Source: CAYYAQ01 sp964469555 (lineage in GTDB: Bacteria; Planctomycetota; UBA1135; UBA2386). Taken from it: DNA of 31,239 nucleotides. The position numbers and the translations under genes were made by a program. The notes under the pieces were generated by a model, which saw nothing but the letters and a program-made list of their open reading frames with translations, ran no database searches and was not told the DNA's origin. The DNA lies in the NCBI GenBank assembly GCA_964469555.1, contig CAYYAQ010000053.1:1-31239 (forward strand). The letters are read 5' to 3'. This document shows, in pieces, positions 25,303 through 31,239 of this stretch. Position 1 is the stretch's first letter. The number at the start of each line of letters is the position of its first letter.

Positions 25303-26928
25303 ATGAGAATACCACTCGCGCTGTTCCTGGTCACCACGGTGTCGTCGGCGCAGGCCCCCCGCGAACTCAGTGGGTATTTACCCCCGATTACGCCGGTCGT
25401 CGTCGACCTGGTCGATGGCGCGGCCTGCGTCCGTACAGCTCTCGATCTGGTCGAGAACCTGCCAAAGGGCATCCCTCCGGCGGCCCGGCTGTTCCTGATG
25501 GGACTGCCGGTGATCACCAAGGCGGCGACGGGGATGGATGTGGTCGACCTTCTCGAGGTCGTCACCCCGAGCCAGGCGATGTTTGCGATGTATCCGTCGG
25601 GGCAGGGTGGCGAGCCGTTCCCGGTGTTGTTGAGTCGCGTGACGGAGACGGGGGAAGTCAGGCGGCTGCTGCGCCGCGTCGACAAGGGCGGCAATGTGCA
25701 CGCGAGCGTCGACGCCGGCGTGCTTACCATTGCGGACACGAGAGCCCATCTGCGGACCGTCCTTCAGTTCCGCAAGAGCGGCAAGCCGACGCTGTTCCGT
25801 GACGAGGACTACCGCCGGGGCCGCGCCGAGATGAAGCCCGGTCGTTCGGTCCGGTTCTACATGAACGTCGAGGTGTTGCGCGGCAAGTACGCCAAGGCCA
25901 AGAGCTACTGGGGTCAGCTCGACGAGGGCTCGCGATTCCTGGCAGGGCCGATCGTCCGCGTCTTCGATCTCGCGAAGCGAGTCGACGGACGGCTTGATAT
26001 CACGAAGACGGGCTTCCAGTTGAACGGAGAGGCCAATGCCGATCTCGAACAGGATCCCAAGCAGGTCGGGCGGCTGATCGCTGCGGGTGCGAAGGGGCGG
26101 TCCATCCCGGTTCCACCCGCGTCGGCGCTCGCGTGCGTCTCACTCGATCGCGACATCGGTGAACTGCTGCACCACCCCGATCGTTGGCTCGGCGAAGACG
26201 GTGCCCTCGGAGTGAAGAAATCTCTGTCGCTCGCCGATCAGCTTCTCGGTGGGGCGTCGCTGCTCGAGGATCTGTTGCCGAATATCGACATGCCGATGAC
26301 CTTCTTCGTTACGGGGTCGAAGCCAGACGAGGATGCGGATCTGCCGCGCATCAGGTTGCCATCGTTCACGCTGGTGTTCGCTCTGGGCGACGAGGATGAC
26401 GTCGTCGAGAAGCTGCTGAATCGGGCCATGGGAATCCTGGTGTCGATCACGAACGTGCAGCGTATCCAGTCCAAGCAGACGCGGATTGATGTTCGCACGG
26501 GCGGGCGTGATGACTACCGGTTCAAGTACGTGCGGTTTGGCGATTGGAATGCGTCGGGTGATCCGCCGCTGGAACAAGGACTGAGTCCGACGCTGCTGTT
26601 CGCCCACGGCCACGGCATTCTCGCGAGCACGATCGATGGGGCCGTGCGCATGGCAGAGACACTGAAGTCCGGCAAGACCATGAAGGTGATGGGTGACTAC
26701 ATCGCGCTGCGAGGCGCGCCGATTGCCAGGGTCTTGGCCGACAACCTGTCCGTGCTCGTGATCGACCGCGTCCTGAAGGAGGGTGGCACGCGTAAGGACT
26801 CGGAGTCGTTCTGGAAGGCCGTCGAGTCGGTAGTACGGATGCTCGAGTTCGAAGGGCGCGTCGAGCCGCGGACTGGCTCGACGCGATTCTCGTTCGGACT
26901 GACGCGCGTGAAGGAGGCCAAGAGATGA
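25303..26928 (+). CDS. Secreted protein of unknown function, DUF3352-like architecture
   Basis: The protein has 541 residues. ATG 25303 is preceded at ideal spacing by AGGAGG, one of the few strong Shine-Dalgarno sequences in the window. Residues 1-18 are a signal peptide (MRIPLALFLVTTVSSAQA). The rest resembles DUF3352-type proteins: alternating strands with FPVLLSRVTETGEVRRLLRR, GVLTIADTRAHLRTVLQF and LLFAHGHGILASTIDGAVRMAETL, meaning repeats in which a numerical-looking beta unit is followed by a helix. The family has no known activity. Its stop overlaps the DUF1800 start (ATGA), so the three genes 25303-29452 form one translationally coupled operon. Confidence 0.68.
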   Translation: MRIPLALFLVTTVSSAQAPRELSGYLPPITPVVVDLVDGAACVRTALDLVENLPKGIPPAARLFLMGLPVITKAATGMDVVDLLEVVTPSQAMFAMYPSGQGGEPFPVLLSRVTETGEVRRLLRRVDKGGNVHASVDAGVLTIADTRAHLRTVLQFRKSGKPTLFRDEDYRRGRAEMKPGRSVRFYMNVEVLRGKYAKAKSYWGQLDEGSRFLAGPIVRVFDLAKRVDGRLDITKTGFQLNGEANADLEQDPKQVGRLIAAGAKGRSIPVPPASALACVSLDRDIGELLHHPDRWLGEDGALGVKKSLSLADQLLGGASLLEDLLPNIDMPMTFFVTGSKPDEDADLPRIRLPSFTLVFALGDEDDVVEKLLNRAMGILVSITNVQRIQSKQTRIDVRTGGRDDYRFKYVRFGDWNASGDPPLEQGLSPTLLFAHGHGILASTIDGAVRMAETLKSGKTMKVMGDYIALRGAPIARVLADNLSVLVIDRVLKEGGTRKDSESFWKAVESVVRMLEFEGRVEPRTGSTRFSFGLTRVKEAKR

Positions 26929-28232
26929 GCGTTCGGACACGCGGTGTCTTGGCCCCGTACGTTCCCTCTACGGGGGATCCTTTCGATGTGCGGAAGGCGG
27001 GGCATCTCTTGCGACGGGCAGCCTTCGGTGGTTCGCTCGAAGAACGACAACGGCTCGTCAAGATCGGCGTCGCGAAGTCGATCGCGGGCCTGTTCGAAGC
27101 AGGCTCCGGCGAAGACGTCGACGACGTCTTGGAGGATGTGCTCGGTCTCGGCAAGATCGAAAATGTCCGGTCCTACCGGGTATGGCGGATGCTCGCCGGC
27201 AAGAATCGAGTGCGGGAGAGGATGAGCCTGTTCTGGCACGATCACTTCGCGACGAGCAATCAGAAGGTCAAGAACCATCGGATGATGGGGCGTCAACTCG
27301 CGACGTTCGATCGCCTCGGGCTCGGCACGTTCGACGACCTCTTGCTCGCGGTCAGCAAGGATCCGGCCATGATTCGCTGGCTCGACAACGAGACGAACGT
27401 GCGCGGGAAGGCGAACGAAAACTATGCGCGGGAGTTGTTCGAGCTCTTCAGTCTGGGCGAGGGCAACTACACCGAGGAGGACATCAAAGAGGCGGCTCGG
27501 GCGTTCACGGGGTGGCACCTGCGCGACGAGGAGTACGCGTTCAAACGCATCTACTCGGACATCGGCGAAAAGGAGGTGTTCGGCAAGAAGGGTCGCTTCC
27601 TCGGCGAGGACATCGTGAAGATGGTCGTCGCGCACAAGGCCTCCGCGCCGTTCCTCGCTCGCAAGCTGCTCGCGTTCTTCGTGCATCCTGAGCCGAAGAA
27701 GTCCGAAGTCGATGCCTTGGCGAAGGTGTACTTGGCGAAGAAGCGGAACATCGGAGACACGGTGCGAGTGCTGCTGCGAAGCCAACTCTTCTTCAGCGAT
27801 CGGGCGTATCGCTCGATGGTCAAGAGCCCGGCGGACTTCGTCGTCGGGATGGTGCGAAGCATGGGCGGGCAAGCGGTGCCGAAGCAGTTGGCGCTGGCGA
27901 TGACGAAGATGGGTCAGGCGATTCTGGAACCACCGAACGTCGCGGGTTGGAAGGGCGGTCGCTCGTGGATCACCTCGGCGTCGTGGTTGGTTCGGTCGAA
28001 CTTCTCCGCGCGCGTGTTCGGTGGGGCGTTCAAGCTGAAACCCGGCGCCGCGGAGTTGTTGAACCAGAAGACAGCCGAGGGTCGGGCCGACGCGGCGCTC
28101 GCGATCCTGCTCGACGGCGACGTCGACGCGAAGACGCGGAAGATAATCCGTGCGCTGGCGGCGAAGAAGAACCAGGCCCCGGTCGACGTGCTGCACGCGG
28201 TCCAATGCCTCCCGGAGGGGCAAATCCTATGA
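26925..28232 (+). CDS. DUF1800 family protein
   Basis: The protein has 435 residues starting in an ATGA overlap with the preceding gene. It matches DUF1800: HLLRRAAFGGSLEERQRL near the N-terminus, LFWHDHFATSNQKVKNHRMMGRQ, LLLAVSKDPAMIRWLDNETN, NENYARELFELFSLGEGNYTEEDIKEAARAFTGW, and a C-terminal PPNVAGWKGGRSWITS. The activity of the family is unknown; it nearly always sits next to DUF1501, as here. No signal peptide is apparent, so it may stay in the cytoplasm or leave bound to its partner. The upstream FGGSLEERQR and HDHF blocks are intact. Stop and next start overlap (ATGA at 28229-28232). Confidence 0.9.
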   Translation: MSVRTRGVLAPYVPSTGDPFDVRKAGHLLRRAAFGGSLEERQRLVKIGVAKSIAGLFEAGSGEDVDDVLEDVLGLGKIENVRSYRVWRMLAGKNRVRERMSLFWHDHFATSNQKVKNHRMMGRQLATFDRLGLGTFDDLLLAVSKDPAMIRWLDNETNVRGKANENYARELFELFSLGEGNYTEEDIKEAARAFTGWHLRDEEYAFKRIYSDIGEKEVFGKKGRFLGEDIVKMVVAHKASAPFLARKLLAFFVHPEPKKSEVDALAKVYLAKKRNIGDTVRVLLRSQLFFSDRAYRSMVKSPADFVVGMVRSMGGQAVPKQLALAMTKMGQAILEPPNVAGWKGGRSWITSASWLVRSNFSARVFGGAFKLKPGAAELLNQKTAEGRADAALAILLDGDVDAKTRKIIRALAAKKNQAPVDVLHAVQCLPEGQIL

Positions 28233-29452
28233 GTCTGAAGAAGATCGATCGGAGAGCGTTTCTGGGGACCGCGGCGGCGGCTCCCCTGATCAGTACCGCT
28301 CCCGTCACCGGATTCCTCAACTGGCTTCCGGAGGGCGACGATCGGACGTTGATCGTCCTGGAGTTGGACGGCGGCAATGATGGGCTCAACACCATCCTCC
28401 CGCTCGCGGACAGGGAGTGGCGAAGGGTCAGGCCACAGCTCTCATCGGTGCGCAACGGGTCGCACAAGCTGAAGGGTGGATTCGCGCTTCACCCCAGTCT
28501 CGATGGTGTGCATCGCCTGATGAAGGATGGTCTCGCCGCGGCGGTGCACGGCGTCGGGTTCAAGGGGGCGACGAAGTCACACTTCAAGAATCGCGATATC
28601 TGGCACACAGCCGATGTGAAGTTCACGGGGATGAAGGCGGACACGACGGGGTGGCTCGGCGGAGTTGCTGACCTGTTGGCGAAATCCGGTGCAGCGGTGC
28701 CCGGACTCAGCGTCGGGAGTTTGAAGGTGCCGCTGATCCTGAAGTCACACAGCGCCGTTGTCCCGAGCGTGAATCGGATTGAGGATTACCAGCTGCTCAT
28801 CGCTCCTGGCGGCAGCGAGAAGGTCCGCCGCGAGGAATTGGTCGAGATCGTGAAGGGCACCAAGGGCGGCGATGATCTGCGCGGTTTCCTGGGCGAGGTT
28901 GCGAAGGGCGCGGTCGACAACGCGGAAAGACTGCGGGCGTCGCTCGCGGGCTACAAGGCGAAGGCCACGTATCCGAATACGGCGCTGGCGCGCAAGCTTC
29001 AGCTTCTGTCTCGCATCGTCGTCAGTGGGTTTGGCACGCGGTTGTTCCACGTCAACTTCTCGGGGTTCGACACGCACGCAACGCAGGCGCCAGCGCACGC
29101 GGCGCTGTTGCGGCAGTTCTCTGGCGGCGTCGAGGCTTTGGTTCGCGATCTGAAAGCCCACGGCAAGATCGACGATGTGTTGATCATGGTGCCGTCGGAG
29201 TTCGGGCGTCGCGCCGCCCAGAATCACAGCCGCGGCACGGACCATGGCAAGGCCGGTCCGGTGTTCTTGTTTGGTGGGGCCGTGAAGCCGGGCTTGCACG
29301 GGAAGCACCCGAGCCTGACGGATCTCGACGACGGCGATCTGAAGCCGGGCTGTGACTTCCGCGAGTTGTACGCGGCGGCGCTGCGGTGGTTGAAGGTGAG
29401 TCCGAAGGCCGTGCTCGGCTCGGAGTTCCGCGGCGTGAATCCGCTGGCCTGA
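28229..29452 (+). CDS. DUF1501 family protein with Tat-type signal
   Basis: The protein has 407 residues, start ATG 28229 overlapping the DUF1800 stop, with a GGAGGGG stretch about ten bases upstream. The N-terminus, MSLKKIDRRAFLGTAAAAPLISTAP, has the twin arginine and hydrophobic stretch of a Tat signal, so it is probably exported folded. The body has the DUF1501 hallmarks LIVLELDGGNDGLNTILPLAD, GFALHPSLDGVHRLM, VNFSGFDTHATQ and MVPSEFGRRAAQNHSRGTDHGKAGPVFLFGG, a sulfatase/alkaline-phosphatase-like fold with D, H and D/H clusters that could bind metal. Enzymatic function of the family is unknown. It closes the DUF3352-like/DUF1800/DUF1501 operon. Confidence 0.92.
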   Translation: MSLKKIDRRAFLGTAAAAPLISTAPVTGFLNWLPEGDDRTLIVLELDGGNDGLNTILPLADREWRRVRPQLSSVRNGSHKLKGGFALHPSLDGVHRLMKDGLAAAVHGVGFKGATKSHFKNRDIWHTADVKFTGMKADTTGWLGGVADLLAKSGAAVPGLSVGSLKVPLILKSHSAVVPSVNRIEDYQLLIAPGGSEKVRREELVEIVKGTKGGDDLRGFLGEVAKGAVDNAERLRASLAGYKAKATYPNTALARKLQLLSRIVVSGFGTRLFHVNFSGFDTHATQAPAHAALLRQFSGGVEALVRDLKAHGKIDDVLIMVPSEFGRRAAQNHSRGTDHGKAGPVFLFGGAVKPGLHGKHPSLTDLDDGDLKPGCDFRELYAAALRWLKVSPKAVLGSEFRGVNPLA

Positions 29453-29499
29453 CGAATCTCTATTCTTCGGGGGGCTGCTGTCTGGCAAACTTGGTATCG

Positions 29500-29931
29500 A
29501 TGACCGACGCCGAGTATCACTTCAGCACGGAGGTGCGGGTTCGCCTGCCGGAGACCGACGCGATGGGCGTCGTGTTCCACGGCAACTACTTCACGTATCT
29601 CGAGGTGGGGCGGGTCGACTACCTGCTCAACCTGGGTCTGGCCGAGGGCAATCGACCGATCCGCGATTTCGAGAATGTTGTTGTCGCTGCGCACCTGGAC
29701 TTCAGATCCCCGGCGCGGCTGCACGAGGTATTGAAGATTGAAGTGCAGGTGTCAGAGATCCGAACTTCGAGCCTGACGTTCAGCTTCCGGATTAGCAACC
29801 GGCGGAGCAACGTGATGGTCGCGGAGGGCTACACGGTTCACTGCGCGATTGGCGAGGACTTTCGACCGGTGCCGATTCCGGAATCGTTCCGCGATGTTGT
29901 CGAGCAGTTTGAGCAGCGCGCGGGGGGCTGA
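29500..29931 (+). CDS. YbgC/4HBT-type acyl-CoA thioesterase
   Basis: The protein has 143 residues, the normal length for a 4-hydroxybenzoyl-CoA thioesterase-like hotdog. The N-terminal block RLPETDAMGVVFHGNYFTYLEVGRVDYL contains the catalytic-type Asp20 and conserved Tyr30 and Glu35. The end, SNVMVAEGYTVHCAIGEDFRPVPIPESFRDVV, matches the usual C-terminal strand and loop. It hydrolyses an acyl-CoA or acyl-ACP thioester; the substrate is not predictable. Family members often sit with tol-pal genes, which are not seen here. It follows the DUF1501 gene by 47 bases without a visible terminator, so it may be read from the same transcript. ATG 29500 is the natural start; no clear Shine-Dalgarno sequence is seen. 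Confidence 0.88.
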   Translation: MTDAEYHFSTEVRVRLPETDAMGVVFHGNYFTYLEVGRVDYLLNLGLAEGNRPIRDFENVVVAAHLDFRSPARLHEVLKIEVQVSEIRTSSLTFSFRISNRRSNVMVAEGYTVHCAIGEDFRPVPIPESFRDVVEQFEQRAGG

Positions 29932-29960
29932 GGCCGACCGAACACCGAATCATCCCCTCT

Positions 29961-31239
29961 CTACTTCCTCTCAAACGTGATCCGGTGATACCACGTCGTG
30001 TGCAACTTGTAGACCTTCCCGTCCTCCTTCATCGCGAAGCGCATGAACGCCTTCTCCTCCATGTCCATGATGTTGTTGATCCAGACGATGCGGAAGGTGT
30101 CGTGGTGCCAATGCGTGAGGTACCCGTGGTGCCGTCGGTTGTAGTAGAAGTAGAGCTTGCCGTCCTTCAGCGTCACCGTGGCATCGCCGGGCAACGGGTT
30201 GTGGTACCGGCCTGCGTAGTCCTCGAGCGGTAGCGAGGGCTTCGTGTCCTTGACTCGCGACGCCTGGAGCGTCTTCTCGGCCAGCGCCTTGGCCCGCAAC
30301 CCGCGGTCGCGGAAACCGATGAACTGGCTGTTCCAGTCCCGGTCCTTTTCGCCGAAGTAGCGGTCGAGGATCCGGTTCGTGACGGCGGTGGCGATGGAGT
30401 TCTCCGCCATGTTCGTCAGCACCACGATCCCGAGCTGCTCCTCCGGAACCCACGTCGTCCTCGAGATCATCCCGGTGAGACCGCCGCCGTGGGAGATGAT
30501 CTTGCGGCCCTTGTAGTCGTTCAGGAACCAGCCCAGGCCGTAGGCGAGGAAGTGCTTGCCGAAGAAACGGGAGTAGCCCCGCGAGGCAGGCCTGTTGTTG
30601 CGGGCCTGCACCATCTCGTCGATGACCGCGGCGCTGACCAGCTGCTTGCCGTCGAACTTGCCGTAGGCCAGATTCATCCGCAGCCACTGGGCGACGTCGG
30701 CCACGCATGAGTTGAGCGCCGCGGCGGCCGGGACGCCGTCGACGTTGTCGTACTCCATCGTCACGAGCTTCCCGTGGCGGATCTCGTGGGGATGCGCGAC
30801 GTTCTCCATCTTCGCGAGGTCCTTGATGCTGGTCGTCGTGCGCTTCATTCCGAGCGGACCGAGAAGGCGTTCCTTGACGAACTCGGCCCAGGACTTGCCC
30901 GTCTTCGCCGGGATGATCTCACCCGCGGTCGTGTACATGATGTTCTGGTACTGGAAGTTGCTCCGGAACGGCGCGGTCAACTTCTGGTAGCGGATGCGTT
31001 CGAGGATCTCACGGGTCTTGAATCCCGACCCGATCCACAGATGGTCGCCGCCAAACGTTGGCAGGCCGCTGCGATGTACGAGCAGGTCGACGACGCGAAG
31101 GTCCCGCGTGGCGTAGGCGTCGTGCAGCTGGAACCACGGCAAGATGTCGGACACCTTGTCGTCCCACTGGAGCTTGCCTTCGTCCTTCAGAATGCCGAGC
31201 GCCGCACATGTGAACGCCTTGCTGTTCGATGCGATCGCG
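29961..31239 (-). CDS. Beta-lactamase-fold serine hydrolase (class C/PBP type), 5' end outside the window
   Basis: The frame is open to the right edge (last full codon starts at 31238), so the N-terminus is missing; at least 425 residues are present. At the edge it reads IASNSKAFTCAALGILKDEGKLQWDDKVSDILPWF, which contains the SxxK nucleophile motif (Ser-Asn-Ser-Lys) of the PF00144 family and the usual following helix. YQN in NFQYQNIMYTTAGEIIPAKTGKSW is the second motif, and ISHGGGLTGMISRTTWVPEEQLGIVVLTN holds the HGG third motif. The C-terminal part (SLPLEDYAGRYHNPLPGDATVTLKDGKLYFYYN) looks like a DUF3471 domain. It probably hydrolyses a peptide or ester in the periplasm. An internal Met (31154) is not the start. 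It converges on the thioesterase gene with a 29-base gap. Confidence 0.9.
   Translation of the reverse strand, partial: AIASNSKAFTCAALGILKDEGKLQWDDKVSDILPWFQLHDAYATRDLRVVDLLVHRSGLPTFGGDHLWIGSGFKTREILERIRYQKLTAPFRSNFQYQNIMYTTAGEIIPAKTGKSWAEFVKERLLGPLGMKRTTTSIKDLAKMENVAHPHEIRHGKLVTMEYDNVDGVPAAAALNSCVADVAQWLRMNLAYGKFDGKQLVSAAVIDEMVQARNNRPASRGYSRFFGKHFLAYGLGWFLNDYKGRKIISHGGGLTGMISRTTWVPEEQLGIVVLTNMAENSIATAVTNRILDRYFGEKDRDWNSQFIGFRDRGLRAKALAEKTLQASRVKDTKPSLPLEDYAGRYHNPLPGDATVTLKDGKLYFYYNRRHHGYLTHWHHDTFRIVWINNIMDMEEKAFMRFAMKEDGKVYKLHTTWYHRITFERK

Overview
The window is GC-rich with dense, tightly spaced genes on both strands. Its gene content points to a member of the Planctomycetota: a secreted sulfatase fused to DUF1080 domains, a DUF1800-DUF1501 pair, a secreted squalene-cyclase-fold protein, and several genes that look leaderless or start at GTG or TTG. 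The class cannot be fixed from this sequence, and there is no rRNA to place it.

Layout. Positions 1-1043 are almost gene-free. They hold the tail of an unknown gene, a 5' fragment of a YeeE/YedE-type transporter gene that loses its family sequence at about position 164, and then a densely folded stretch (238-604) ending in a strong intrinsic terminator. I read that stretch as an unassigned structured RNA. From 1044 to 6434 lie an FAD-dependent oxidoreductase (-), a divergent transport operon (MFS carrier, 44-residue membrane peptide, Na+/solute symporter; +), and MutM (-) overlapping the symporter stop. From 6519 to 8758 is a two-gene ABC importer of the glycine betaine/choline/ergothioneine type whose binding protein and permease are one polypeptide. 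From 8768 to 12355 (-) is a 1195-residue secreted protein carrying a sulfatase, DUF1080, SGNH hydrolase and a second DUF1080. Valyl-tRNA synthetase (-), a small unknown gene (+), an RNase HII-like nuclease (-), a degenerate response-regulator receiver (+) and a Pus10-type pseudouridine synthase (+) fill 12446-18439. From 18454 to 25231 all genes are on the minus strand; in transcription order they are an anchored beta-rich envelope protein, a four-helix membrane protein, a MATE exporter, a FabZ-like hotdog protein, a GT-C-like membrane glycosyltransferase and a secreted alpha/alpha-toroid protein. From 25303 to 29931 (+) lie a secreted DUF3352-like protein, DUF1800 and DUF1501 with stop/start overlaps, then a YbgC-type thioesterase. 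The window ends inside a beta-lactamase-fold serine hydrolase (-).

The items most worth following up are the unassigned structured RNA next to the broken yeeE fragment, the archaeal/eukaryotic-type Pus10 in a bacterial context, the four-domain sulfatase/SGNH protein, and the RNase HII-like enzyme with an altered GRG motif. All names come from recognising motifs by eye; no database search was run.
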